NCBI GenBank assembly: GCA_029959865.1 | Contig: JASCPE010000005.1 | Coordinates: 114,753 to 178,752 of the forward strand | From: Microbacteriaceae bacterium PS02070 | Lineage (GTDB): Bacteria > Actinomycetota > Actinomycetes > Actinomycetales > Microbacteriaceae | Direction: 5' to 3' | Length of the DNA stretch: 64,000 nt | Shown: positions 32,569 to 41,400 of the stretch, piece after piece | Layout of the letters: the number at the start of each line of letters is the position of its first letter | How positions within the stretch are numbered: position 1 is the stretch's first letter | Made by a program: the position numbers and the translations under genes | Notes under the pieces: generated by a model | The model's input: only the letters and a program-made list of their open reading frames with translations | The model's database searches: none | Told to the model about the DNA's origin: nothing

Positions 32569-33691
32569 GCGACGACAGCACGTCAGAGACGGGGATGACC
32601 ACGATGCGGTCATCTCCGTCTCGTGCGTCACCCCGGCCATCGGTGTTATTGGTGAGGACCCAGAGGTTCCCATCCGCGCCGACGATGACATCGCGCAGGC
32701 GACCGGCATCGGTGAAGGTCTCGGCCTGGTTCTCCGTATCGGCCGGGTCGACGACGCGCAGTGCCTCGCCCCGGAGGTTGGCGAGGACGATCAGGTCATC
32801 AACGACTGCGATTCCACTCGGACTCGCCTCGCTCGTCGGCCACACCGCGATCGGGTTCACATACGCGTCGGCTTCGCCTTCGCCTTCGACCACCGGCCAG
32901 CCGTAGTTGCCGCCGGCCTCGATGATGTTCAGTTCATCCCACGTGTCCTGCCCGAACTCGCTCGCGACTAGTCGTCCGTCGCTGAGCCAGGCCAGACCCT
33001 GCACGTTGCGGTGGCCGAGACTGTAGACCGGGGATTCCGGATCCGGGTTGTCCTGCGGGATCGCGCCGTCCGCCGTGACGCGGAGGATCTTCCCCGCGAG
33101 GGAGTCGGGGTCCTGTGCGAGATCGGGTTGCTGCGCGTCGCCGACCGCGACATAGAGCATGCCGTCGGGGCCGAACGCGATCCGACCGCCGTTGTGGGTG
33201 GACGCGGACGGAAGGCCGGCTAGGACGGGTGCCGGGCCGCTCCATTCGCGGGCGCCCGGCTGACCACCCAGGAGGTACCGCTCAACGCGGTTGCCATCCG
33301 CGCCGGTGGAGTAGACGTAGATCCGGGCGCCATCGGGGGAGGCGAGCCCGAGAAGCCCTCCTTCACCGCCATGTTTGACGCTGGCGATGTGGGCGACTTC
33401 GGTGACCGTTCCCTCATCATCGACCTCATAGATCAAGCCCGTGTCGCGTTCGCTGACCAGCACGCCCCCGTCGATGGGGAGGATGGACCAGGGAGCGGAC
33501 AGATCCTCCACGAGGGTGGTCGGCTCGGTGATGACGGCGGCCGTCGCCGCCGGGCTCGGCGTCTCTGTCGCAGTCGGAGACGGAGCCCGCGGGGTGCGCT
33601 CCGCCTCCGCCGACCCGACGCACCCTGTGGCCAGCGCCGTGGAAACAGTGACGATGAGGGTGGCAACGGTGAGACGAGTGGATCGCGGCAT
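32549..33691 (-). CDS. PQQ-dependent sugar dehydrogenase-like lipoprotein
   Basis: A 380-residue lipoprotein (ALATGC lipobox) with the six-bladed propeller of the soluble aldose sugar dehydrogenase family: SAPWSILPIDGGVLVSERD, HGGEGGLLGLA, HNGGRIAFGPDGMLYVAVGD, SLGHRNVQGLAW and NYGWPVVEGE. The catalytic His/Arg positions are in conserved blades. Homologues oxidise sugars with PQQ or are catalytically silent; whether this host makes PQQ is not visible here. It is divergent from the GNAT gene. Confidence 0.88.
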   Translation of the reverse strand: MPRSTRLTVATLIVTVSTALATGCVGSAEAERTPRAPSPTATETPSPAATAAVITEPTTLVEDLSAPWSILPIDGGVLVSERDTGLIYEVDDEGTVTEVAHIASVKHGGEGGLLGLASPDGARIYVYSTGADGNRVERYLLGGQPGAREWSGPAPVLAGLPSASTHNGGRIAFGPDGMLYVAVGDAQQPDLAQDPDSLAGKILRVTADGAIPQDNPDPESPVYSLGHRNVQGLAWLSDGRLVASEFGQDTWDELNIIEAGGNYGWPVVEGEGEADAYVNPIAVWPTSEASPSGIAVVDDLIVLANLRGEALRVVDPADTENQAETFTDAGRLRDVIVGADGNLWVLTNNTDGRGDARDGDDRIVVIPVSDVLSSLSTPAD

Positions 33692-33734
33692 ACCTCCACG
33701 CTAACGCGAGCGGCGGCGAGGATAGGCTCGCAAC

Positions 33735-34235
33735 GTGCAGCAACGAACCCTTCCTGACGGCGCGATCGTGCGCGATGCCCGGCCCGGTGATGAGGACGGC
33801 ATCCTCGAGTGCATCCGGTTGCTCGCCGAGTACGAGCGAGAACCCGATGCCGTGCAGAACACGGCGGAGGAGATCGCCGCGACGCTCTTCGGCCCTCAAC
33901 CCCATGCCTTTGCGCACGTCATCGAGCGGAATCATCTGATCGTCGGTATCGCGGTCTGGTTTCTCACCTACTCGACGTGGACGGGAAAGAACGGCATCTG
34001 GCTCGAAGATCTCTACGTGGACGACGCGCTGCGGGGGAGAGGGTACGGAACTGCGTTGCTCGCCTCGCTCGCGCAGGTGTGCCGAGAGCGTGGTTACCCG
34101 CGGTTGGAGTGGACGGTTCTCGATTGGAACGAGCCATCCATCGCCTTCTACCGCTCCATCGGAGCCACGCCGATGGAGGAGTGGACGACGCAGCGGATGA
34201 CGAGCCCGGCGCTGGAGATCCTGGCGGCCCGCTGA
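33735..34235 (+). CDS. GNAT acetyltransferase, diamine (SAT-like) type
   Basis: A 166-residue N-acetyltransferase. LEDLYVDDALRGRGYGTALL holds the acetyl-CoA pyrophosphate loop (RGRGYG), and the ERGYPRLEWTVLDWNEPSIAFYRSIGA segment matches spermidine/spermine acetyltransferase-like proteins. GTG at 33735 is used. The substrate, a polyamine or amine, is inferred from family likeness only. The 44-bp gap from the divergent dehydrogenase gene holds no clear promoter. Confidence 0.85.
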   Translation: MQQRTLPDGAIVRDARPGDEDGILECIRLLAEYEREPDAVQNTAEEIAATLFGPQPHAFAHVIERNHLIVGIAVWFLTYSTWTGKNGIWLEDLYVDDALRGRGYGTALLASLAQVCRERGYPRLEWTVLDWNEPSIAFYRSIGATPMEEWTTQRMTSPALEILAAR

Positions 34236-34279
34236 GGCTCGGGACGACATCGCGGACGGTCGCGGGCCGCGCGCGTCGA

Positions 34280-34747
34280 CTACGAGGCGTGTGCGTGCGA
34301 GCAGCGGCTGATCATGTCGATCAGCTGTGACCGCTCGGTCTGGCTGAGCGGTGAGAAGAGTCGACCGTGAGCGCGAAGGATGAGTTCCTGCACGTCTTCG
34401 AGACGCGAGTCGCCCTCGGGTGTGGTGCGGAGCGGTCGGGCGGCGCCGCGTCCGGATGGCGCGGCCAAGAGGAGCCGCGCGTCGTGCAGGCGGGCAATTG
34501 TCCGTCCGAGCGCCTGGCGCGTGATGAAGACCTGATCCGCCAGGCTCGACGCCGTGATGCCGGGTTGTGAGCGGACGAGCTCCAGCACGCAGTACTCACT
34601 GACGGAGAGATCGGACCCGTCCAGCGCGGAGTCGAGCGTGGCGCGCAGCGCGTGCTGGAAACGCCACAGCTCAATGCCCAACCGCTCCGCGACAGCGTCG
34701 TCGGTGGTGGGTCGGAGCGAGTCGTGTGAAAGGGTCTCGGCGTCCAT
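34280..34747 (-). CDS. MarR-family transcriptional regulator
   Basis: A 155-residue winged-helix repressor with the recognition region TASSLADQVFITRQALGRTIARL and wing PSGRGAARPLRTTPEG. It is divergent from an SDR oxidoreductase gene, and a perfect palindrome (34766-34782) lies between them, so it probably represses both. No cysteine in the sensor region suggests redox sensing; a small phenolic ligand is typical of the family. Confidence 0.88.
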   Translation of the reverse strand: MDAETLSHDSLRPTTDDAVAERLGIELWRFQHALRATLDSALDGSDLSVSEYCVLELVRSQPGITASSLADQVFITRQALGRTIARLHDARLLLAAPSGRGAARPLRTTPEGDSRLEDVQELILRAHGRLFSPLSQTERSQLIDMISRCSHAHAS

Positions 34748-34765
34748 GGCTCCCCTATTCTCGCA

Positions 34766-34782
34766 TGTAACCGTAGGTTACA
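34766..34782. promoter_or_regulatory. MarR operator between divergent genes
   Basis: TGTAACC-GTA-GGTTACA is a perfect palindrome with 7-bp arms, the size and symmetry typical of MarR sites. It lies 19 bp upstream of the MarR start and about 90 bp upstream of the SDR start. Confidence 0.85.
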
Positions 34783-34871
34783 CTTGGACGCGCGCTGAAC
34801 TGCCTACGTCACCCGCCGTCCGCCGTCACGCGCGTAGCCACGTCTCCGTCTTCCCGAGAAAGCCGATCCTC

Positions 34872-35789
34872 ATGACTGCAGCCCCCTGGAACCCGCTCTC
34901 CCTCCCCTCGCAGAAGGGGCGCACGATCGTCGTGACCGGTGGCAATGCCGGCATCGGCTACTTCATCGTCGAACAGCTCGCCCAAGCCGGCGCCCGAGTG
35001 ATCATCGCTTCCCGCTCCGAGCAAAAGGCGCGGGCGGCGATGGATGCCGTGACCCAACGCGTCGGCGCGGTGGACCTCGACTTCGTTCCGCTCGATCTCT
35101 CCTCCCTGGACTCCGTGCGTGAGGGTGCCGCACGCGTGAACGCTCTGGGTGGGTTCGATGTGCTCATCAACAACGCGGGCATCACCGGGCCCGGAAAAGA
35201 GCGGCAGACCACCGCGGAAGGCCATGAGCTGGTCGTCGGAACGAACTTCCTCGGACACTTCGCGCTCACGGCGCTTGTCTTCCCCGGCATTCGTCCGGGC
35301 GGTCGAGTCGTGGGGCTGGGAAGCCTGTCCGCGGGGTCGACCGAGCTGGAAGCGGACGATCTGTACTCGGAACGTGAGTACAAGCCGTCGCGAGCCTACG
35401 GATTCTCCAAGCACGCCGTCCACGGATTGGCGTTCGAACTGGACCGTCGCCTCCGAGCGGCGGGGGACTCTCGCGCGTCCCTGCTTGCCCACCCCGGGTG
35501 GGCGTCGGACAAGTTCACTCCCCGCGTGCCGGGTATCAACGACCGTCCGTCGCGGATCCCTAACCCCTTGCCGATGCCGCAGGGGAAGGACCGGGGCGCA
35601 TGGCCGATCGTGCGTGCGGCGACTGACCTCGCGGCCGCGTCGGGGACCTTCTTCGGTCCGGACGGGATGGGCGCGCTCGCTGGAAACCCTGTCGTCGTGA
35701 CACCTCCGGAATCGTCGGCGGATTCGGCCTTCGGCGCGGTGCTCTGGGATGATGCGGAACGCCGCTCCGGCGTCACCTTCCGCGTGTGA
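34872..35789 (+). CDS. Short-chain dehydrogenase/reductase
   Basis: A 305-residue classical SDR. The cofactor motif is VVTGGNAGIGYF, NNAG lies in INNAGITG, the catalytic Ser is in GLGSLSAGS, and Tyr/Lys are in AYGFSKHA. The SRSEQKA segment after beta-2 favours NADP(H). It resembles retinol dehydrogenase/WW-oxidoreductase-like SDRs. Its divergent MarR neighbour and operator suggest induction by a xenobiotic or carbonyl compound. ATG at 34872 begins MTAAPWNP. Confidence 0.9.
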   Translation: MTAAPWNPLSLPSQKGRTIVVTGGNAGIGYFIVEQLAQAGARVIIASRSEQKARAAMDAVTQRVGAVDLDFVPLDLSSLDSVREGAARVNALGGFDVLINNAGITGPGKERQTTAEGHELVVGTNFLGHFALTALVFPGIRPGGRVVGLGSLSAGSTELEADDLYSEREYKPSRAYGFSKHAVHGLAFELDRRLRAAGDSRASLLAHPGWASDKFTPRVPGINDRPSRIPNPLPMPQGKDRGAWPIVRAATDLAAASGTFFGPDGMGALAGNPVVVTPPESSADSAFGAVLWDDAERRSGVTFRV

Positions 35790-35848
35790 TCCTCCTGCGA
35801 ATCGCGCAACGCGTGGGCGCGTGCCGGCGCGGCCGCTGAGAGCTGCGG

Positions 35849-35880
35849 CGCCCCACCTGCACGGCATTGCAGGTGGGGCG
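35849..35880. terminator. Hairpin between convergent genes
   Basis: CGCCCCACCTGCA (35849-35861) pairs perfectly with TGCAGGTGGGGCG (35868-35880) around the six-base loop CGGCAT. It lies between the SDR and catalase stops, so it can serve as a terminator for both directions. No T-tract follows, as is common in actinobacteria. Confidence 0.75.
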
Positions 35881-35891
35881 AGAGAGGCTCG

Positions 35892-37346
35892 TCAGCCGGC
35901 GAGGAGCTCCGCTACGGAGGTGCGGACGCGGGCGCCGAGGTTCTGGTCGACCTGCTCCCAGTACTGGAACGCGCGCTCGCGGATGTCGGTTGAGCGGACC
36001 TTGCCGACGTGCCCGGCGATGTTGGAGACCAGACGCTCGCGGGCGGCGTCGTCCAGCACATCCCGCACGAGGGTGCCGGCCTGACCGAAGTCGTCGTCCT
36101 CCGCGTGGAGGGACGCGGCAGCACGCACGAGCTCACCGTCGGACTCCCAGGAGCTCTCCCGCGCCCGTGCCGGGTCGGCAGCGGGTCCACCGTGGGAGTT
36201 CGGCGCGTACACGGGGCGATCAGCCGGGGCGAAGTCGTACCGCATGGCGCCTTCCTTGGAGTAGGAGTGCACGGGCGACTTCGGCGCGTTGACCGGCAGC
36301 TGAGCGTGGTTCGTCCCCACCCGGTAGCGGTGAGCGTCGGCGTACGAGAAGATGCGGGCAATCAGCATCTTGTCGGGGCTCGGGCCGATGCCGGGCACGA
36401 AGTTCGACGGTGCGAAGGCGGCCTGCTCGATCTGGGAGAAGAAGTTCTCCGGGTTGCGGTTGAGGGTCATCGTGCCGACCTTGATCAGCGGGTAGTCGCC
36501 CTTGGGCCACACCTTCGTCAGATCGAACGGGTTGAAGCGGTAGGTCTTCGCCTCGTCGAACGGCATGATCTGCACGTAAAGATCCCACGACGGGAAGTCG
36601 CCGCGCTCGATGGCCTCGAAGAGGTCGCGGCGGTGCGCGTCGCCGTCGATTCCGGCCATCTCGTCGCCCTCGTCCTGGGTGAAGTGCTCGTTACCCTGGT
36701 TCGTCTCGAAGTGGTACTTGATCCAGAAGCGCTCGCCGTCGGCGTTGGTCCACATGTAGGTGTGGGAGCCGAAGCCGTCCATGTGACGCCACGAGCGGGG
36801 GAGGCCGCGGTCACCCATGAGCCAGGTCACCTGGTGGGCACTCTCGGGGGAGAGGGTCCAGAAGTCCCACTGCATGTCGTGGTCGCGCACTGCCGAGTCG
36901 GGAAGGCGCTTCTGCGAGCGGATGAAGTCGGGGAACTTGATTCCGTCGCGGATGAAGAAGACCGGAGTGTTGTTTCCGACTAGGTCGTAGTTGCCCTCGG
37001 TCGTGTAGAACTTGATCGAGAATCCACGCGGGTCACGCCAGGTGTCCGGCGTTCCCTGCTCGCCCGCGACGGTGGAGAAACGGATGAGCATCTCGGTTTC
37101 CACGCCCGGCTGGAAGAGCGCGGCGCTGGTGTATCCGCTGACGTCTTCGGTTGTGACGAAGGTGCCGAACGCACCGCCGCCCTTCGCGTGGACGACGCGC
37201 TCCGGGACGCGCTCGCGGTTGAACTGGGCGAGCTTCTCAACGAGGTAGTGGTCGTACAGGACCGGGGGTCCGTCGTTGCCGACGGTGAGCGAGTGCGCGT
37301 CGCTGGCGATCGGCGCTCCCGCGTTGTTGGTGGTCGGCTCAGCCAT
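35892..37346 (-). CDS. katA: Catalase (monofunctional, clade with KatA)
   Basis: A 484-residue haem catalase converting hydrogen peroxide to water and oxygen. Distal His is in [14 protein letters not shown], the Asn-containing segment is [20 protein letters not shown], and proximal Tyr is in [13 protein letters not shown]. Length is that of small-subunit clade 3 catalases. ATG 37346 follows CAGGAGGAACTC and overlaps the furA stop by 8 bp, making a furA-katA operon. Peroxide induction through FurA is expected. Confidence 0.96.
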   Translation of the reverse strand: MAEPTTNNAGAPIASDAHSLTVGNDGPPVLYDHYLVEKLAQFNRERVPERVVHAKGGGAFGTFVTTEDVSGYTSAALFQPGVETEMLIRFSTVAGEQGTPDTWRDPRGFSIKFYTTEGNYDLVGNNTPVFFIRDGIKFPDFIRSQKRLPDSAVRDHDMQWDFWTLSPESAHQVTWLMGDRGLPRSWRHMDGFGSHTYMWTNADGERFWIKYHFETNQGNEHFTQDEGDEMAGIDGDAHRRDLFEAIERGDFPSWDLYVQIMPFDEAKTYRFNPFDLTKVWPKGDYPLIKVGTMTLNRNPENFFSQIEQAAFAPSNFVPGIGPSPDKMLIARIFSYADAHRYRVGTNHAQLPVNAPKSPVHSYSKEGAMRYDFAPADRPVYAPNSHGGPAADPARARESSWESDGELVRAAASLHAEDDDFGQAGTLVRDVLDDAARERLVSNIAGHVGKVRSTDIRERAFQYWEQVDQNLGARVRTSVAELLAG

Positions 37347-37815
37347 GAGTTCCTCCTGTGGGTTGGGATTCGGGGTCTGGGCGGGGTGATTCGGGGGCAC
37401 GGCAGTCGGCGCACACACCTCGGAAGGTGATGTCGGCGGAGAGGATCTCCATGCCGTGGCCGGTCGGCGGGTGCAGGCACGGAGGGGTGCCGACGACGCA
37501 GTCGACGTCGAGGATCACTCCGCATTGGACGCAGATGAGGTGGTGGTGGTTGTCACCGACCCGGGTCTCGTAGCGCGCGGGAACATCGTCGAGCTTGCGT
37601 ACGAGTCCCCAGGCCGTGGCATCGGCCAGAACGATGTAGACCGACTGCAGGGTGATGTCGGGGACGAGCTCACGTGCGGCGGTGTGGATCCGTTCCGCAG
37701 TCGCGTGTGGATGAGCGTCAACTGCCTGGAGGACGGCGACGCGCTGACGCGTGACGCGTTTGCCGAGTGCGCGCAGATGGGACGGCCAATCCGCGAAAGG
37801 CTGCGTCGTCGTCAT
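37339..37815 (-). CDS. furA: Fur-family peroxide-type regulator
   Basis: A 158-residue Fur/PerR-class repressor. The DNA-binding helix is [25 protein letters not shown]. The regulatory site is the His cluster [13 protein letters not shown], and two CxxC pairs (CVQC and CADC) bind structural zinc. Coupling to katA points to a PerR-like peroxide sensor, as in actinobacterial FurA. The ATG at 37815 follows a TAGCGT-like -10 by few bases, so the transcript may be leaderless. Confidence 0.93.
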   Translation of the reverse strand: MTTTQPFADWPSHLRALGKRVTRQRVAVLQAVDAHPHATAERIHTAARELVPDITLQSVYIVLADATAWGLVRKLDDVPARYETRVGDNHHHLICVQCGVILDVDCVVGTPPCLHPPTGHGMEILSADITFRGVCADCRAPESPRPDPESQPTGGTHG

Positions 37816-38545
37816 CCCTTGACGCTACCTGTTCTTTTGAATGAGTAAAAACAAGGGTTGCCTTAGTCGACGAAGCTGCCCGGGCTGGTATGCGAGCCGC
37901 AACCGCTCGAGTCCGTTGATGCATGCGCGCGAATGAGACGCTTCGACGCCAGGATGTGCCTTCGAGTCGCACGGGCATCGTCGGACGAGGTGCGTCTCGG
38001 TGCACTTGCCGCGCGAGTGGGGGATTGTCGTGGTGGGGGCAATGGGGCGTTCCGGGAACAGACGACCTCGGGTTCAGAAGCTCGTTTCCGCATGGAATCA
38101 AGGGATTCTGGGCGATGCTGACGACGCGGGCGAAGCCGATGACCCGCTGATCGGGGCCTCGGTGGAACCAAGTAAACGACCTCGAACACGCCTGACGGAC
38201 AAGGAAGTGGACGCTATGCGAACAGCGCGAGCGAAAGACCAGGCCGTAACAACTCTGGCGGCGCAGTTCGGTGTCCACCGTGGCACTGTGTGGGCCAAGA
38301 CGAGGTAGCAGCGCGGAGGTGAACTGACCTCGCCCAGACGCGCCGCGATTCTCGATCGAACGGCAGACCGTGACGCAGGGCAGCTTCGCCCTCCGAAACT
38401 GGCTGTAGCGGCATATCGCAGTTGGGCAGTATCGACCCGTCACGCACGATAACGGACCGTGTGCAGTCGTAAGCAGTCGGCTTCAGCGCGCGACGTGTTG
38501 CTCGCGTAACGGCTGCGATCGGCAGGAACATGAGCGTCATCGAAG
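37816..38545. other. Accessory-DNA gap with recombinase scar
   Basis: This 730-bp stretch between furA and a DUF1761 gene has no intact gene. The left 50 bp (AT-rich, around ttttgaatgagtaaaaacaa) is the furA promoter region. The middle encodes the orphan helix-turn-helix described separately. From about 38310 to 38545 I see no coding pattern, repeat or structured element. It marks where the conserved chromosome ends and accessory DNA begins. Confidence 0.6.
38150..38308 (+). pseudogene. Orphan C-terminal helix-turn-helix of a serine recombinase/resolvase
   Basis: The reading frame ending at 38308 closes with RLTDKEVDAMRTARAKDQ, then TLAAQFGVHRGTVWAKTR, the DNA-binding tail typical of actinobacterial resolvases. 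The catalytic N-terminal domain is missing, and the upstream sequence in this frame is not protein-like. It is probably a remnant left by decay of an integrated element. A related HTH gene stands at 40987-41379. Confidence 0.5.
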
Positions 38546-38965
38546 CTATACCGAGAAGGCTCCGATTATTGCGGAGACAACGATGATCCCAACGAAGTGG
38601 TAGCCGCCGGTGACGGCTCCGAACAGGTACGGGTGTCGGGTGTGTGGAGTCAGGGCGTTGTTGATCGAGACTGCTGCGGCGACACCGAGCCCGATGACCA
38701 CACCGACGAGTAGCGCGTCCCCGAAGCCGAGCGGTGCGAGGGCGGCCAGGATCATGCCCAACGATAGGGAAACGATGACGGCGCTGATCAGAGGCACGAA
38801 GTAATAGTCGGGGCCGAACTTCGGTGCCTTCGAGCGGTCGTGACCGATGGAACGATCCCACGCCTTGCCGAAGAGCGGGGTGAACCAGACCGCACCCAGC
38901 AGGTAGTAGGCGAGAGCTGCCAAAACGACAGCGAGCCAGTTCAGATGAGCAAACGCAGTGAGCAT
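38546..38965 (-). CDS. DUF1761 membrane protein
   Basis: A 139-residue integral membrane protein with four predicted helices, matching DUF1761: the N-terminal NWLAVVLAALAYYLLGAVWFTPLFGKAW block is characteristic, and an HFVGIIVVSAIIGAF helix closes it. It starts 12 bp after the stop of the DUF6157 gene on the same strand, so the two form a pair. Function is unknown for the family. Confidence 0.85.
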   Translation of the reverse strand: MLTAFAHLNWLAVVLAALAYYLLGAVWFTPLFGKAWDRSIGHDRSKAPKFGPDYYFVPLISAVIVSLSLGMILAALAPLGFGDALLVGVVIGLGVAAAVSINNALTPHTRHPYLFGAVTGGYHFVGIIVVSAIIGAFSV

Positions 38966-38977
38966 CGGGCCTCCCGG

Positions 38978-39388
38978 TCAGACTCGCTTCGAGCGCATCG
39001 CTTTGAGTTGCTTCACCGATGAATCAGCAGCCAGCCGTTCGTACGCGTCGGAGCCGAGCGGCACGAGAGCGACCCGGCTATCCGCGTCGTGATGGATGCC
39101 CCAGCCGTATCGCTTGCCCAGCGGCGACGATCGCAGGCAGGCCTGATCTTTGGCGAAGAACGCCGCGCGAGCCTCGGCCTTGGCACCACTTGAAATTGAG
39201 TTGCGGGTCGCGTACACCTCGAACAGGACATCGTCGCTCGTGAACTCATAAGGATGCTCCGAGATGAGCGCGTACTGCAACGCAGGCACGGTCGGCGCGT
39301 TGGCACCCGCAGGCGGCTGTTCGGGCCCCTGGACTGGACAATCATCGGCGACCTGGATGAATGTGCCGGAGTAGTTTGTGCTTCCCAT
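38978..39388 (-). CDS. DUF6157 family protein
   Basis: A 136-residue soluble protein. NYSGTFIQVADDCPV, the ALQYALISEHPYEFTSDDVLFEV block and ACLRSSPLGKRYGWGIHHDADSRVAL follow the DUF6157 pattern. I use ATG 39388, which gives the family N-terminus. The longer upstream frame overlaps the divergent AraC promoter. The DUF6157-DUF1761 pair is divergent from an AraC-type regulator, which may control it. Confidence 0.8.
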   Translation of the reverse strand: MGSTNYSGTFIQVADDCPVQGPEQPPAGANAPTVPALQYALISEHPYEFTSDDVLFEVYATRNSISSGAKAEARAAFFAKDQACLRSSPLGKRYGWGIHHDADSRVALVPLGSDAYERLAADSSVKQLKAMRSKRV

Positions 39389-39460
39389 CTCTCCAGCATC
39401 GCCTGGCGATCGCGCACCCGATAGGAGAAAACCGGCAGTCCGGTAGTGCGGCCTGGGAAA

Positions 39461-40324
39461 ATGGGGTCGATGACCCCTACAGATGATCCGCGAGAGCGTC
39501 CGATCGCCGTGACGGAGCGATCTGGCGTGCTCTATCCGGATCGGTTGACACGGTATGCGGCGGGGTGGATCGCGCCTGATCCGGCGGTGTCGGCGGTAGT
39601 GGATCAGTACTGGCATGTCTCCTGGGCACTGGGCGAGGGCGAACTGTTAGATCAGCCAATCGTTGATCTGCCTGCGGTGAACGTGACCATCGAGGACGGC
39701 GATGTGCCTGCACCGTTTGTAGTCACGGGAGTGCACGGCCATGCATGGCGGAGAACCATCCACGGCACGGGGCAGGTATTCGCGATCCGGCTACGACCGG
39801 CAGGGCTTGCCGTTCTCAGCGATCTCGCCCCTCCGCGCGTCGCCAATGCCACCGTGCCGCTCACCACGGAACTCGACTCTCGCCTTCATTCGCTGGTGCG
39901 CACGATTGCCGCCGGTAACGGGCCGGGCAAACGCGCTCGAAGAGCTGACCGGGCAATCACGCAGGCTCTCACCGAGCGCGCACCGACCTCGGCGGGGCTA
40001 CTCGCGAACGACGTGCTCGACGAGTTACGCGAGCGCATCCACCGCAGAACCAGCCCCGCACTCACTGAGCGATTGGCACGAAGCGAACGGACCATCCAGC
40101 GTGCCTGCATCGACACGCTGGGACACGGGCCGAAGTGGCTGAGCCGTCGCATCCGTCTTCAGGAAGTCGCCCTCGCCCTAGCGACTCGGCCCCAGGACGA
40201 TCTGGCAGTCATCGCCGCAGAACTGGGCTACACCGACCAGTCTCACCTCACGCGTGACTTCCGAACTGCCGTCGGCATCACCCCGGACGCCTACCGCCGA
40301 GCCACCCACAACCTGGCTACCTAA
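39461..40324 (+). CDS. AraC-family regulator with DUF6597-like N-terminus
   Basis: A 287-residue regulator. Residues about 25-165 resemble the DUF6597-type sensor domain of stress-linked AraC proteins (YAAGWIAPDP, then IHGTGQVFAIRLRPAGLA). The C-terminal two-HTH AraC domain carries LARSERTIQRACIDTLGHGPKWLSRRIRLQ and AAELGYTDQSHLTRDFRTAVG. A second ATG at 39470 is equally possible. It is divergent from the DUF6157 gene across 72 bp. Confidence 0.85.
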   Translation: MGSMTPTDDPRERPIAVTERSGVLYPDRLTRYAAGWIAPDPAVSAVVDQYWHVSWALGEGELLDQPIVDLPAVNVTIEDGDVPAPFVVTGVHGHAWRRTIHGTGQVFAIRLRPAGLAVLSDLAPPRVANATVPLTTELDSRLHSLVRTIAAGNGPGKRARRADRAITQALTERAPTSAGLLANDVLDELRERIHRRTSPALTERLARSERTIQRACIDTLGHGPKWLSRRIRLQEVALALATRPQDDLAVIAAELGYTDQSHLTRDFRTAVGITPDAYRRATHNLAT

Positions 40325-40393
40325 GTCCAAGCACCGCCAAGCCAACCCGAGAACCCCACCCTCCCGAGAATGGGGCGGCTACCTTGCCGGTAG

Positions 40394-40832
40394 CGGCTCA
40401 CCCTCGACGAGAACGGCAAGCGGACTGTCGGCCCACCGAAGGGCGGGAAGGATCGAGTCGTGCCCGCCCCGTCATTCGTTGCAGCCGGGTTGCGGCCGCT
40501 CACGGAAGGCGCGGAGAGTGCAGACTTCCTGTTCCGGACCTCGACGGGCAGCGGAATGAGCCCGTTCAACTGGCGCTCACGGGAGTGGAGGGCGGCTGTC
40601 ATCGGGGGAGGGCGACGAGATCGGCCTTACGCCCCACAAGCTCCGCCACACTGCCGCGTCCATGGCGATCGCGGCCGGGGCCGATGTGAAGCTCGTCCAG
40701 GCGATGCTCGGCCACGCCGACGCGACTGAAATCCTGAACCGTTACGGGCACCTATGGCCGGACCGGCTCGACGAAGTGACGGGCCGGATCGAGGCGGCAA
40801 GATCCGCGGCGCTCGGACTGCATCATGTCTGA
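40394..40832 (+). pseudogene. Tyrosine-type integrase remnant, frameshifted
   Basis: Two frames join to give the C-terminal half of a tyrosine recombinase. The first reads LTLDENGKRTVGPPKGGKDRVV and on to FNWRSREWRAAVI. The second resumes at about 40612 with LTPHKLRHTAASMAIAAGA, then VQAMLGHADATEILNRYGHL, supplying the HxLRH, the H of GHAD and the catalytic Tyr. A frameshift falls in the g-rich tract around 40602-40610. The N-terminal arm-binding and core domains are absent, and TAG precedes the first fragment. Confidence 0.8.
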
Positions 40833-40986
40833 GTCATGTCTGAGGGAGGACCACCTGAAACTGGTTATCGGCTCTGATCAGGTAGTTACGGTGGACCTGG
40901 CTGGGTGCTTCTCAAACCACAGGAAGCCTTTGCGAACGCTGATTCGCCGCGTTCTGAGGGGATCGAGGCCGTCGAGACCGGCGCGG

Positions 40987-41379
40987 GTGCGTGGTCCGAT
41001 CGTAGATGAGCGTGGCCCGGTCACGGAAAATTCGACGCAGAGTCAAACCCGTTTGAACGCCTCGACTCGCGCTGAACTGCTCGATGGCTATGCGTCGGGT
41101 GTCCCGGTGAGGGTGCTGGCGGAACGATTCGGTGTGCATCGTTCGACGGTGCGCGAGATTGCCGCGAAGGCCAAGATCAGCCCGCGTCGACGTTCGCTCT
41201 CGGAGCGAGACGCGCAGGAGGCGACTCGCCTCTATACGGATGGAATGACGCTCGTCGAGGTCTCCGCTCGGCTCGGTGTCGGTGATGAGGCTGTGCGTGC
41301 CGCGGTGGTCGCCTGTGGCGGAACCATCCGCCCACGAGGTCGCCGCCCGTCTCAATTACGCCGACCCAACGACCACTGA
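40987..41379 (+). CDS. Helix-turn-helix protein, resolvase-tail-like
   Basis: About 130 residues from GTG 40987. An ATG at 40825 would add 54 residues that do not resemble the family. Two HTH segments are visible: GVPVRVLAERFGVHRSTVREIA and GMTLVEVSARLGVGDEAVRAAV. Such short paired-HTH proteins occur next to serine recombinases on actinobacterial elements. It converges on the adenine methylase gene with a 21-bp gap. It may be a small DNA-binding regulator or a recombinase fragment. The start is uncertain. Confidence 0.55.
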   Translation: MRGPIVDERGPVTENSTQSQTRLNASTRAELLDGYASGVPVRVLAERFGVHRSTVREIAAKAKISPRRRSLSERDAQEATRLYTDGMTLVEVSARLGVGDEAVRAAVVACGGTIRPRGRRPSQLRRPNDH

Positions 41380-41400
41380 GACACAGGGCCGGCACCCGAT

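Noticed and set aside
37718..38443. 241-codon minus-strand frame upstream of furA
   Set aside because: It overlaps the start of furA in another frame, is Arg/Ser/Pro-rich and has no family likeness.
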